64,000 bases of DNA from Paenibacillus_S vulneris. GTDB lineage: Bacteria; Bacillota; Bacilli; Paenibacillales; NBRC-103111. The notes under the pieces were generated by a model, which was not told the origin of the DNA, ran no database searches, and saw only the letters and a list, made by a program, of their open reading frames with translations. The DNA is taken from the NCBI RefSeq assembly GCF_039543185.1, contig NZ_BAABJG010000006.1, forward strand, positions 372,001 through 436,000. The letters are read 5' to 3'. Shown here piece by piece: positions 23,051-31,429 of this stretch; the stretch's first letter is position 1, and each line of letters begins with the position of its first letter. A program made the translations under genes and the position numbers.

Positions 23051-23970
23051 CTCGCATCCTCCTGCTCCACAAACCTCTCCCAGACGTCACCGTCGGACGG
23101 AGCGCCTTCCAGAGCGGCAAACTGCGCTTCCGATATGGGCCTGAAACGAACCCGATCACCAGCCTGAAACAGGGAAGGCAGCGCTCTCCAAGGGTCGAAC
23201 AGACGAAGAGGTGTTCGTCCGATCAGCTGCCAGCCGCCGGGGGATGCCACCGGATAAATGCCGGTCTGCATCCCGGCGATGCCCACCGTTCCTTCTGGCA
23301 CAAGCTGCCTCGGATGGGCTCGCCTCGGCATGGCTAGAGACTCGTGGAGTCCACCCATATAGGGAAAGCCGTTGGTGAAACCGACCATATAGACGGTATA
23401 CACTGCAGAACAGTACCGTTCTATCGTCTCTTTCTCCGTAATGCCAGCTTGGGCCGATAGCGCCGGCAAATCCGGCCCGAATGCACCTCCGAAGCAGACG
23501 GGAACCACACGAAGAGCTTGGCGTCCTTCGTTCTCCATTTCGCTTATCGTTACATCTAGCAGCTTCAGCCGCCCTCTTATCCAGCTGCACATGAGCTCAT
23601 AAGGAGAAGGCTCTTTTCCGGCAAGCGACACACCCGGCTTCAATTCTCCACCCTCCACACTGCTGTGTGAAGAAGCTGTTTCCTCCCGATAAGCTTGCTT
23701 ATCGATATATAACGCTACAGGATCATAATAGACGGTCACCGTCCTGTAGGCTCTGACGAATTCAACGACAGCCGGGCCAGGGTCATGCTCCAGACAGCGA
23801 ATGGCTGCGCTGACGACATCCAGCATCGGTTCGCTGATTTCTCCGTCCCAACGAATGACAACCGCCTGTTCCCCAAGCGGGTACAGCTCATATTGTAGCG
23901 ATTGAGCCGGATAAGTCCTCTCCACAGCGGCTTTCCGTTCGCCCCCGTTCTTCCAATCGCTTTCGTTCAT
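23047..23970 (-). CDS. pxpB: 5-oxoprolinase subunit B (KipI-like)
   Basis: This is subunit B of 5-oxoprolinase, 307 residues. It contains the AHS1 (KipI) domain: LGEQAVVIRWDGEIS in the N-terminal half, VEFVRAYRTVTVYYDP, VVPVCFGGAFGPDLPALS, then GFTNGFPYMGGLHESLAMPRR and SPGGWQLIGRTPLRLFDP. About 60 residues between the two halves (around 100-150) are longer than in many relatives. The ATG follows the stop of the upstream hydrolase gene without a gap (TAGATG), and the 3' end overlaps pxpC by 4 bp, so hydrolase-pxpB-pxpC is a coupled unit. Confidence 0.93.
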   Translation of the reverse strand: MNESDWKNGGERKAAVERTYPAQSLQYELYPLGEQAVVIRWDGEISEPMLDVVSAAIRCLEHDPGPAVVEFVRAYRTVTVYYDPVALYIDKQAYREETASSHSSVEGGELKPGVSLAGKEPSPYELMCSWIRGRLKLLDVTISEMENEGRQALRVVPVCFGGAFGPDLPALSAQAGITEKETIERYCSAVYTVYMVGFTNGFPYMGGLHESLAMPRRAHPRQLVPEGTVGIAGMQTGIYPVASPGGWQLIGRTPLRLFDPWRALPSLFQAGDRVRFRPISEAQFAALEGAPSDGDVWERFVEQEDAR

Positions 23971-24759
23971 CTAGAATCCGCGCTGCTTCAGCCACGATGC
24001 GCATACATCCGTCCATGCCTTGACCCCTGGCTGTTCTGCTGCCAGACCCAAGCCGTGGCGGCCGCTTTCAAAGACATGAAGCTCGAACGGCACACGATTG
24101 CGGCTGAGGGACGATGCGAACAGCAGGCTGTTCTCTACCGGTACCGAGGCATCATCGGCCGTATGCCACAAAAATGTCGGCGGCGTATCCTCCGTCACCT
24201 GCAATTCATGGGACATAAGCTCCACCAAAGACGGGTCCGGAGACTCTCCCAGCAAATTGTTCAGCGAGCCTTTGTGAGCATAGGTGCCGAAGCTGATCAC
24301 CGCATAACAAAGCACTAACAGGTCCGGGCGGCTGCTTTCGCGTTCAATCGGGTCCTCTGCATCCGGACGACCGGCATCATATTGGGTACCGGCAGATCCC
24401 GCCACGTGCCCTCCGGCCGAAAATCCCAGAATCCCTACCCGATTCGGATCGATATTCCATTGCTTGGCGTTGCTTCTCACCGTACGGATCGCTCTCTGCG
24501 CATCCATAAGCGGATTCGGATGACGGTAAGGAGCGACGCGGTAATGAACGACGAAGGCGGAGATCCCTAAAGAATTCAACCACAGCGCTACAGGCTCCCC
24601 TTCGTGCTGGGCTCTACGGGCATAGCCTCCACCCGGACAAACGACGACTGCGGCTGTCGGTTCTTCTCCTTCTACAAGATATGGGACCAGAGTCGGTTTA
24701 TCCTCCGGCTCTTCCCCTAGCGCGTTCGGTGTTCCGTTTGGCCATAACAGCATACTCAT
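23971..24759 (-). CDS. Alpha/beta hydrolase (acetylesterase-like)
   Basis: This 262-residue alpha/beta hydrolase resembles the BD-FAE/acetylxylan esterase-like group. The oxyanion motif CPGGGYARRAQHEGEP is followed by the nucleophile elbow GFSAGGH; the acid is probably in TADDASVP and the histidine in SGRHGLG near the C-terminus. It has no signal peptide, so it is cytoplasmic. It is the first gene of the hydrolase-pxpB-pxpC unit, with its stop touching the pxpB start. That position suggests a role linked to 5-oxoproline or gamma-glutamyl compounds, but the sequence does not show it. Confidence 0.88.
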   Translation of the reverse strand: MSMLLWPNGTPNALGEEPEDKPTLVPYLVEGEEPTAAVVVCPGGGYARRAQHEGEPVALWLNSLGISAFVVHYRVAPYRHPNPLMDAQRAIRTVRSNAKQWNIDPNRVGILGFSAGGHVAGSAGTQYDAGRPDAEDPIERESSRPDLLVLCYAVISFGTYAHKGSLNNLLGESPDPSLVELMSHELQVTEDTPPTFLWHTADDASVPVENSLLFASSLSRNRVPFELHVFESGRHGLGLAAEQPGVKAWTDVCASWLKQRGF

Positions 24760-24916
24760 TCCACAGTTCCCCCTCTAAGATCATCAGGATCATTGCCTAA
24801 AAATGGCTTCCTGCTTAAATCATACTATATTGGGGGCAATTCTTGAATACTCCGGAGGCAGCAACTTTCGCTTCATTGCCGCATCGCAGCAATGCAGGCC
24901 GGACCGCAGCGATCCG

Positions 24917-26023
24917 CTATTCCCCCAATAAGGAAGTCAGCTGACGGATGAAGAAATCATTTTCTTCTTGGGTCCCTACAGTTACGCGAATATGCTCCGG
25001 CATCCCCCATGTGCCGCCGTAGCGTACGATCACCCCAAGCGCCATAAGACGCCCATACAGCTCCTTCGCGTCAGGGCCAAGCTTCACAAGAATAAAGTTC
25101 GTCATACTTTCGGTATAAGACAATCCCAACACGCGAAAAGCCTCGTACAGCTGTTCCCGGCCGAGGGCATTCACGCGACGGGACGCCTCGACATGCTCCG
25201 TATCTGCAATGGCTGCCTTCGCTGCCTCTTGAGCCAAAGCGTTGACATTGAAAGGCTCTTTAACCTGCAAAATGCTTGCTATGATAGGAGCAGGCGCTGC
25301 CCCAAAACCAACACGGATGCCTGCCAATCCATAGATTTTGGAAAAGGTCTGGAGCACGATGACCGGATTTCCTTCCCGTACAAACTCAAGGCCGTCCGTA
25401 TAGTCTTCGGCCGAAGCAAAGTGACTGTACGCGGAGTCGTACATGACAAGCACATCCTTAGGCAATGCGTTGAGCAATCGCCGAAGATCTTCACGGGATA
25501 AGTACGTACCAGTCGGATTATTCGGCGAGCATAAGAATACCATCTTGGTTCGTTCCGTAACGGCGGACAGCAGATCCTCCACATGATATTGGTAGCTTTC
25601 GTCAAGCGGAACCGGAACAGGGACAGCTCCCATCAGGTGAGCCCCGAACTCGTATTCGCTGAATGACGGATGCGGCACGACGACCTCATCTCCCTCCTCC
25701 AAAAAAGCCTCCGCCACCAGCTTGATCAGCTCGTCGGCTCCATTCGTTACGATAAGCTGATCGGGAGTCAGCTGCAGCTGGGCAGCGATAGCCTCGTTCA
25801 GCCCCTTGGTGCTCGCGTCCGGATAACGATGAATTTCCGGCAAGTAGGCAATTATCGCCTCTACCGCCTTGGGGGAAGCCCCAAGCGGGTTTTCATTGGA
25901 TGCCAGCTTGATGACCTTATCGATGCCGAGCTCTTGCTGTACTTCCCATATCGGCTTGCCGGGAGAGTACGGCTTCATATGATTCAATGCCTTGCGCGCT
26001 TTCACTTGAATGGTTGGGTTCAT
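24917..26023 (-). CDS. hisC: Histidinol-phosphate aminotransferase
   Basis: This is a fold-type I PLP enzyme of 368 residues that makes histidinol phosphate in histidine synthesis and may also act on phenylalanine or tyrosine precursors. The signature KLASNENPLGASPKAVEAI opens the domain; CSPNNPTGTYLSRE and MYDSAYSHFA mark the cofactor site, and Lys229 in TFSKIYGLAGIRVGF carries PLP. The ATG has AAGGAGATC upstream. It is monocistronic with no other his genes nearby, which is common for an extra HisC2-type copy. Confidence 0.92.
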   Translation of the reverse strand: MNPTIQVKARKALNHMKPYSPGKPIWEVQQELGIDKVIKLASNENPLGASPKAVEAIIAYLPEIHRYPDASTKGLNEAIAAQLQLTPDQLIVTNGADELIKLVAEAFLEEGDEVVVPHPSFSEYEFGAHLMGAVPVPVPLDESYQYHVEDLLSAVTERTKMVFLCSPNNPTGTYLSREDLRRLLNALPKDVLVMYDSAYSHFASAEDYTDGLEFVREGNPVIVLQTFSKIYGLAGIRVGFGAAPAPIIASILQVKEPFNVNALAQEAAKAAIADTEHVEASRRVNALGREQLYEAFRVLGLSYTESMTNFILVKLGPDAKELYGRLMALGVIVRYGGTWGMPEHIRVTVGTQEENDFFIRQLTSLLGE

Positions 26024-26111
26024 GGTACACGATCTCCTTATCGTTTACTTTATCACTACAATTCGATAATACATTAATACATTAATCTAGTAAAGTGTCA
26101 AATCAAAAAAA

Positions 26112-26130
26112 GACTTCCTAAGAAGTCTTC
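26112..26130. repeat. 19-bp direct repeat, left copy (target duplication with terminator)
   Basis: GACTTCCTAAGAAGTCTTC is repeated exactly at 26345-26363, on the other side of the palindromic element. On the minus strand this copy reads GACTTC-TTAG-GAAGTC followed by TTTTTTT, a complete terminator for the GNAT/5'-nucleotidase transcript. Confidence 0.85.
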
Positions 26131-26344
26131 ACGTTTTTGAAAAAACCATCTTACAGGAAAAATACGAATGGTGATAGGTGGGGTGTCCCTCGTAGGAGCG
26201 ATAGCGTCCGCCTTTGTTCGCGGAAAATAACCGCTGTAAAGTGATATAATCAAAATTTTCCGGGAACAACAGCGGCCGGAGGGGGATACCCCACCGGGTT
26301 ACCGATGCTATTTTTCAAGTTTCACAGGTTTTTCAACAGACTTG
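26131..26344 (-). repeat. Palindromic interspersed element, copy 2 (214 bp), flanked by 19-bp duplication
   Basis: This is the reverse-orientation copy of the element at 10484-10687. Its ends are imperfect inverted repeats (TTTTTGAAAAAACC at the left, GGTTTTTCAACAG at the right), and inner blocks GGTGGGGTGTCC/GGATACCCCACC repeat the same palindrome. The block AGGAGCGATAGCGTCCGCC is shared with copy 1. It is noncoding. The exact 19-bp duplication at its borders points to an insertion event, and I infer a MITE moved by a transposase not in the window. Confidence 0.85.
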
Positions 26345-26363
26345 GACTTCCTAAGAAGTCTTC
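26345..26363. repeat. 19-bp direct repeat, right copy (hairpin without T-tract)
   Basis: GACTTCCTAAGAAGTCTTC matches 26112-26130. Here, next to the GNAT gene end, the hairpin is followed on the minus strand by CAAGTCTG and has no T-tract. The insertion therefore appears to have moved the T-tract away from the nearest hairpin. Confidence 0.85.
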
Positions 26364-26367
26364 CAAT

Positions 26368-26871
26368 CTATACTCGAATCGATAGGAAATCCTCATCCCA
26401 GTAAGCTCCGTCGATCTTTAACGCTTGTTTTTCCGTCGCGTAGCATACGAAGCCCAGCGATTCATAGAGCCGTTTGGCCGCTTGGTTGCTGGAGATAACC
26501 GTCAAATGGACTCTTTCCAAGCCCGCACAAGTCTTAGCCTCCATCAGCAGTGCCGATACCAGTGCCTGACCCAGCCTTTGTTTACGGTATTCCGGAGCTA
26601 CATACATGGCGTATAGATTCGCTTTATGCCTGAGCTTCGGATTGCTCTCACGGACCAATGTCACTACACCGGCCAGTTCCCCTTCGTCCGAGAAAGCCCC
26701 CATAGTAAACTTATCGGCGGTAGGCTGAAGGTTATGACGAATGGTTTCCAGCGGCTTCGTAATTTCTAGCTCATAAGTAGTCAAAAATGCATCCGGATGC
26801 TCCTTAAGCGACCTGAGTCTGATGTCCCTGTACCGCTCGGCATCGGCTGGCATCAGCTTGCGAATCACCAT
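26368..26871 (-). CDS. GNAT-family N-acetyltransferase
   Basis: This is an acetyl-CoA dependent acetyltransferase of 167 residues. Motif A (YVAPEYRKQRLGQALVSALL, with the Q/RxxGxA/G loop) and motif B (NQAAKRLYESLGFVCYATE) are clear. A longer frame begins at 26952, but ATG 26871 has AAAAAGGAGGTCGGACGA before it and gives the normal N-terminus MVIRKLMPADAERY. It lies 60 bp behind the 5'-nucleotidase gene on the same strand and probably shares its transcript. The substrate is unknown. Confidence 0.9.
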   Translation of the reverse strand: MVIRKLMPADAERYRDIRLRSLKEHPDAFLTTYELEITKPLETIRHNLQPTADKFTMGAFSDEGELAGVVTLVRESNPKLRHKANLYAMYVAPEYRKQRLGQALVSALLMEAKTCAGLERVHLTVISSNQAAKRLYESLGFVCYATEKQALKIDGAYWDEDFLSIRV

Positions 26872-26930
26872 TCGTCCGACCTCCTTTTTTTCGCGCTTCT
26901 CGTTATACAAATTGCAGGGGAGTGGACCAC

Positions 26931-28517
26931 TCAGTCCCAAATAACCTCCCAATTGGAGTTCAAGGAAGCCTCGATCGTTCCTCTCTCCATAATGTAGGTG
27001 GCTAGCAGCTCCGCCATATCTGTCGGAATGTCGCGTACGACAGGCTTGCCTTGGAACATTGTATAATTGCCGCCGCCGCCCGCGCGGTAATTGTTCATAA
27101 CGACATCATACTGGGCGTGCATATCCAGCGGCTTGCCATGATACTGCAGCATGACGACGCGTTCCCCTTCCGGACGGGAAATGTTGAGCTTATATTCAAT
27201 GCCTTCCCACATGTCGTAATTGTAATGCTGCGGTTTAGGCTCGCTGAACGAAGGGTTGACCTTCACTGACTCGCCGTCATACGTTTCAAAATAGGAGGCC
27301 GAGCGTTCCAGCGCGTCCTTGATATCCTGTCCGCTGATTCTAATGACCTGGAGCGTATTAGGATAAATATAATTCGACACGATGTCGCGCATCGTAATAT
27401 CCGGCGGGAACCCCGGAGCTATATTATCGAACAATGCCGTATTGGAGATCGGGGCGCCGGATAATTCCATCTGCACTTTGTTAATAAACTCGATCAGCGG
27501 ATGCTCCTTGATCCGTACTCCCATGTGATCTGTTACTCTCATATCCCCAAGCAACTTGCCGATAGGTCGGTCCAGCCACTCCTGGGTCAGCGCTTCATGC
27601 GGGGCAACGATGTCGAGCAGAGTGCTGTCCGGCTCCACTCCTTCAGGCGAGAGCAGCCCGGAGGACGACTGCGTGATGCTCCATTTGCCATCCCGCTTGG
27701 TCAATTGAAGCTGCACTTTTCCGAGATACGTCCCTTGGCTGCCCGGCTGAACTACGGTGACACCGTTGATCTTGCAGTCCGCTATCGTACGGTGCTGATG
27801 CCCGGTGAGCAGCACATCGATTCTCTGGACATTTTGGCACATGGCATAGCCTTCATTCTCCCCGGTCAAAGGCTCGGTCGGCTCGCCCGACACCAAATTC
27901 CGTTCTAAGCCCCCGTGATAGGAGACGATCATCACATCCGGCTGTTCCTCCTTCCGTATTTTCTCCACCCATTTAGTGCAAGCCTCGAACGCATCTTCAA
28001 AGTGCAGGCCTGCGATATGCTCCGGCTTCTCCCAATTAGGAATGTAGTGGGTAGTAAGCCCAAGGACCGCAACGCGAATCCCTTCCGGAAGCTCGATCAG
28101 CCGGTACGGCTTGCCGAAGAACGGCTCCCCTGTCTTGGCATCGACAATATTGGCGCTTAACCACGGAAAGCTCGATTCCCGCACCACCTTTTGAAGCAGC
28201 TCCAGTCCATAGTTGAACTCGTGGTTTCCCATAACAGCCGCGTCGCAGCCGATAGCATTCATACAGCTGATCATCGGATTCGGGGCTTCCGCGTTCAGCT
28301 TGGCATGGTGATAAGCAAGGGGGGTCCCTTGGATCAAATCTCCATTATCTATGTAGATGACATGTCCCCCGTTCCGCCGCTCCTTATTTATTAAGGAAGC
28401 AAGCTTGGCTAACCCGAAGGAAGTAGGCTGGTTATTGGCGTATTGGATAGGCAGCAAAGCCCCGTGCACATCGCTCGTTTCCAAAATCGTTATCGTGCAG
28501 GTTTGTTCGTTTGTCAT
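26931..28517 (-). CDS. Bifunctional metallophosphatase/5'-nucleotidase
   Basis: This 528-residue protein has an N-terminal calcineurin-like metallophosphatase domain with metal ligands in LETSDVHGALLP, YIDNGDLIQG, MGNHEFNYG, VSYHGG and LLTGHQHR, and a C-terminal 5'-nucleotidase domain (about 330-520) with the substrate motif NNYRAGGGGNYTMF. No signal peptide is visible, so it may act in the cytoplasm, as proposed for YunD-like proteins. It diverges from phnD with 282 bp between. Organophosphate hydrolysis next to phosphonate or phosphate-ester uptake is a common pairing, so a shared phosphate-starvation role is likely but inferred. Confidence 0.92.
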   Translation of the reverse strand: MTNEQTCTITILETSDVHGALLPIQYANNQPTSFGLAKLASLINKERRNGGHVIYIDNGDLIQGTPLAYHHAKLNAEAPNPMISCMNAIGCDAAVMGNHEFNYGLELLQKVVRESSFPWLSANIVDAKTGEPFFGKPYRLIELPEGIRVAVLGLTTHYIPNWEKPEHIAGLHFEDAFEACTKWVEKIRKEEQPDVMIVSYHGGLERNLVSGEPTEPLTGENEGYAMCQNVQRIDVLLTGHQHRTIADCKINGVTVVQPGSQGTYLGKVQLQLTKRDGKWSITQSSSGLLSPEGVEPDSTLLDIVAPHEALTQEWLDRPIGKLLGDMRVTDHMGVRIKEHPLIEFINKVQMELSGAPISNTALFDNIAPGFPPDITMRDIVSNYIYPNTLQVIRISGQDIKDALERSASYFETYDGESVKVNPSFSEPKPQHYNYDMWEGIEYKLNISRPEGERVVMLQYHGKPLDMHAQYDVVMNNYRAGGGGNYTMFQGKPVVRDIPTDMAELLATYIMERGTIEASLNSNWEVIWD

Positions 28518-28680
28518 GGGAAAAGAATCAACTCCGTTATCTTTTTTCTGTTTTCTCCAAATTAGGATGAACCTTGCCAGGCTTCAAAATTCCAATAGTC
28601 TACGGCGGGTCTCGCGGCAAAAAAAATGGAAGTGCTTTCAAACCAACCATTCGTACCGGTTCATTTCATTACGACCTATT

Positions 28681-28756
28681 TTAACAAATTTTTTGGCTGC
28701 CAAGGTACTTTCTTAACATTTTTTTTACTGTAGAAATGGACATATTATGCTATAGT
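28681..28756 (+). promoter_or_regulatory. PhoP-box-like repeats and promoter before phnD
   Basis: TTAACA occurs at 28681 and 28713, with TTTACT 11 bp after the latter at 28724; the first two are 32 bp apart, close to three 11-bp steps. Bacillus PhoP binds TT(A/T)ACA repeats at 11-bp spacing upstream of phosphate-starvation genes. A TATTAT or TATAGT -10 follows at about 28743-28756. The gene begins at 28800 behind CGGGAGG. The -35 is poor, as expected for an activated promoter. Confidence 0.5.
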
Positions 28757-28799
28757 AGATCATGGATTCCATTCCATATTTAACGGGAGGTCAAAAAAA

Positions 28800-29768
28800 A
28801 TGCTTAAAAAAGTAGCGGCAATCAGCTTATCGCTTCTGCTATCTGCAGGTATTGCAGCGGGCTGTGCTAAGAAAGATCAAACTCCGGCTGCACCTGCGCC
28901 AACAGACAAAGGAAAAACGGAAACAGCAACAAAGGGTTATGTTCCTAAGGAGCTGACGGTTCAATTCGTTCCTTCCCAAAGCGCAGAAACTTTGGAAGCT
29001 AAAGCGAAGCCGCTTGAGAAACTGCTGGGAGACAGACTCGGTATTCCTGTTAAGGTTTCTATCTCCACTAACTACAACACGATTATCGAAGCTATGGCTT
29101 CCAAGAAAGTCGATATCGGCTTCCTTCCTCCAACCGGCTATGTATTAGCCCACGATGAGAAGAAAGCGGCTGACTTGCTGCTTCAAGCACAACGTTACGG
29201 CGTTGACGACGCTACAGGTCAAGAAGACAAAACGAAGCTTGTAGATTCGTACAAATCTATGATTATCGTGAAAAACGATTCCCCAATCAAGACTATTGCT
29301 GATTTGAAAGATAAAAAAGTCGCTTGGCAGGACGTTACTTCCTCCGCCGGCTACATCTACCCGGGTCTTGAGCTTAAGAAAAACAAGCTCGACCCTGATA
29401 AAGACGTAAAAGGGATCACCGTTAAAGGTCATGACAAAGGCGTTCTGGCTGTTCTGAATAACGAAGTGGACGCAGCCGCCATTTTCCAAGATGCCCGTAC
29501 AACGGTAATGAAAGACGTTCCAGACGTATTCTCCAAAACACGCGTGTTGTTCTTCACCGCTCCAATCCCTAACGATACAATCAGTGTTCGTAACGATATG
29601 GATCCGGAATGGCGCAAAAAAATCGCGGATGCGTTCATCGCTATCGGTAAAGACCCTCAAGGTCAACAAATCATTTATGATGTTTACTCCCACCGCGGCT
29701 ACACAACTTCCGACGACTCCAAATTCAACGTCGTTCGTGATGCTAACAAGCAAATGGGCGGTAAGTAA
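28800..29768 (+). CDS. phnD: Phosphonate/phosphate-ester ABC transporter substrate-binding lipoprotein
   Basis: This is the periplasmic-type binding protein (PhnD/SsuA-like), 322 residues, anchored by a lipid at Cys22 (lipobox AAGC). The mature protein has typical PhnD segments: LTVQFVPSQSAETLEAKAKPLEKLLGDRLG, MASKKVDIGFLPPTGYVLA, DLKDKKVAWQDVTSSAGYIYPG, and EVDAAAIFQDARTTVM. It faces the phnC-phnE-phnE genes, which are on the opposite strand and end 76 bp beyond its own stop, an unusual arrangement. It has its own PhoP-box-like promoter. Confidence 0.94.
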   Translation: MLKKVAAISLSLLLSAGIAAGCAKKDQTPAAPAPTDKGKTETATKGYVPKELTVQFVPSQSAETLEAKAKPLEKLLGDRLGIPVKVSISTNYNTIIEAMASKKVDIGFLPPTGYVLAHDEKKAADLLLQAQRYGVDDATGQEDKTKLVDSYKSMIIVKNDSPIKTIADLKDKKVAWQDVTSSAGYIYPGLELKKNKLDPDKDVKGITVKGHDKGVLAVLNNEVDAAAIFQDARTTVMKDVPDVFSKTRVLFFTAPIPNDTISVRNDMDPEWRKKIADAFIAIGKDPQGQQIIYDVYSHRGYTTSDDSKFNVVRDANKQMGGK

Positions 29769-29780
29769 TACAAGTACAAA

Positions 29781-29815
29781 GAAGTGGCCAGGAATTCCTG
29801 ACCACTTCTTTTTTT
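29781..29815. terminator. Terminator between convergent phnD and phnE
   Basis: GAAGTGG-CAGGAA pairs with TTCCTG-CCACTTC across an EcoRI-like centre with one mismatch (29781-29808), followed by TTTTTTT on the plus strand. It serves phnD, and possibly phnE from the other side. Confidence 0.88.
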
Positions 29816-29843
29816 GCCTTATTTGGTTTCTTGCTGATGCTTA

Positions 29844-30638
29844 TTACACCAGTTTCTTACGAATATAACCGGAAATAATATCGATCACCGTTACCATGAC
29901 AATAACGCCAAGCAGGATAATGCCGACCCGAGACCAGCTGCGGGCTTCCAAAGCGAAGATAAGCGGCGTACCGATACCACCGGCACCGATAACCCCCAGG
30001 ATGGCAGCGGAACGAATATTGATTTCGAACCGATACAATGCGAAGGAGAAAAAGTCCGGAAGCACCTGCGGAATGACCGCAAACCACAGCGTTTGAAGCC
30101 TGTTGGCACCGCAAGCAACAAGAGCCTCCTGCGGCCCCCGATCCAAATTCTCGATGGCCTCCGAATACAGCTTACCCAGCATCCCGATAGAGTGAACCCC
30201 CAGCGCGAGCGCACCGGCGTAAGATCCTGGACCTACCGCTTTAATGAAGATGATTGCCATAACCACCTCAGGGAAGGTACGGATCAAGCTCAGCATAAAC
30301 TTCCCGCTGCCTACCGCCCAGCGCGATTTGCCCTTGGCCGTAGCGGCCCAGAATGCAAAAGGAATACAGAGAACGGCCGAAATGAATGTACCCAGGATGG
30401 CGATCGCTACCGTATCCAGCAATCCGCGAAGCAGGTCCTCCCCTTCAGGTAAATAGACAAAGCCCCAATCCGGATGGAAAATGCCTTTGAAGATCGCCTT
30501 CGATACTTGACCCGCTGTTTCTTTAATGCCCGTAAACTCGATGCCCTTAAAGGCCCACACCAAAATAATAATGACAACGATCCAAATCGACCAATAACGA
30601 ACTCGTTCGCCGATGTTCTTTTTATCCGTATTCATCAT
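29844..30638 (-). CDS. phnE: Phosphonate ABC transporter permease (second PhnE)
   Basis: This is a six-helix inner membrane permease of 264 residues. The signature EAIENLDRGPQEALVACGANRLQTLWFAVIPQVLP is the EAA loop that docks with PhnC, and EINIRSAAILGVIGAGGIGTPLIFAL is typical of the PhnE C-terminus. The ATG overlaps the stop of the first phnE (ATGATG). Two PhnE paralogues probably form a heterodimer, the usual arrangement for PhnE1/PhnE2. The first 15 residues are basic and hydrophilic. Confidence 0.92.
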   Translation of the reverse strand: MMNTDKKNIGERVRYWSIWIVVIIILVWAFKGIEFTGIKETAGQVSKAIFKGIFHPDWGFVYLPEGEDLLRGLLDTVAIAILGTFISAVLCIPFAFWAATAKGKSRWAVGSGKFMLSLIRTFPEVVMAIIFIKAVGPGSYAGALALGVHSIGMLGKLYSEAIENLDRGPQEALVACGANRLQTLWFAVIPQVLPDFFSFALYRFEINIRSAAILGVIGAGGIGTPLIFALEARSWSRVGIILLGVIVMVTVIDIISGYIRKKLV

Positions 30639-31429
30639 AGCAGCTTCTCCCGTAACTTAGTACTAATATAATCAATCACAAGCACGACCACGAGCGTGAA
30701 CAAAATGATCGTTGCTGCCTGATCATAACGGAGACGGTCCAATGTTCTTTGCAGAATCAATCCGATACCGCCGGCTCCGACAAAGCCCAAGATCGCAGCG
30801 GCACGCACATTCACTTCGAACGTGTAAAGCACGTAGGCGGCAAACTGAGCCGTGACCTGCGGCACAACCCCAAAGTTGATCCATTGCAGCTTGTTGGCGC
30901 CGACAGCCGTCATAGCCTCCAAAGGGCCGGGGTCAATGGATTCAATCGATTCGTAAGTCAGCTTGGACACTAAACCGAAGGAGAAGAACGCAAGAGCGAT
31001 CGTTCCTGCCAGCATCCCATAGCCTACGATAGCAGCAAAGACGCCTGCATACATAAGGTCTGGAATGGTCCGAACCAGGTTCAGAATGAACCGGGCCAGG
31101 GCGCTCAGCACAGGAATTTGCGTTACATTGCGTGCTGCCAAAAATGCGACGGGAATAGAAAGCAAGGAACCTACCACCGTTCCGATAATAGCCATTCGAA
31201 TCGTTTCTATCATCGGGTCAATGACCGTACTCAGGTAGCTCCAATTGGGAGGATACATCTCCTGGAACAGCTTTCCCATCTCGGGAATACCTTGAATAAG
31301 CTCTACGAGAGAAGCGTCCGTTCGAATTGCGCTGCCGAACAAAAGCAGCAGAATGAAGATGACGGAAAGGGCAGGCTTTAAAGACGAAGGCTTTTGAAGC
31401 TGCTTCCCGCGTTGCTCGGATGCGGTCAT
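30635..31429 (-). CDS. phnE: Phosphonate ABC transporter permease (first PhnE)
   Basis: This is the first of two PhnE-like permeases, also 264 residues with about six helices. The EAA loop reads YESIESIDPGPLEAMTAVGANKLQWINFGVVPQVT, and EVNVRAAAILGFVGAGGIGLILQRTLD follows as in other PhnE proteins. The start overlaps the phnC stop in TAATG, and the end overlaps the next phnE by 4 bp. The unit phnC-phnE-phnE is therefore tightly coupled. Sequence identity to the second PhnE is partial, consistent with old duplication and division of roles. Confidence 0.92.
   Translation of the reverse strand: MTASEQRGKQLQKPSSLKPALSVIFILLLLFGSAIRTDASLVELIQGIPEMGKLFQEMYPPNWSYLSTVIDPMIETIRMAIIGTVVGSLLSIPVAFLAARNVTQIPVLSALARFILNLVRTIPDLMYAGVFAAIVGYGMLAGTIALAFFSFGLVSKLTYESIESIDPGPLEAMTAVGANKLQWINFGVVPQVTAQFAAYVLYTFEVNVRAAAILGFVGAGGIGLILQRTLDRLRYDQAATIILFTLVVVLVIDYISTKLREKLL

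Noticed and set aside
22274..23167. 297-codon plus-strand frame over pxpC
   Set aside because: It is an Arg/His/Ala-rich frame caused by high GC in pxpC; the sense strand carries the 5-oxoprolinase signature.
28621..28645. cre site before the 5'-nucleotidase gene
   Set aside because: TGGAAGTGCTTTCA has at least two mismatches to the consensus, including the central CG.
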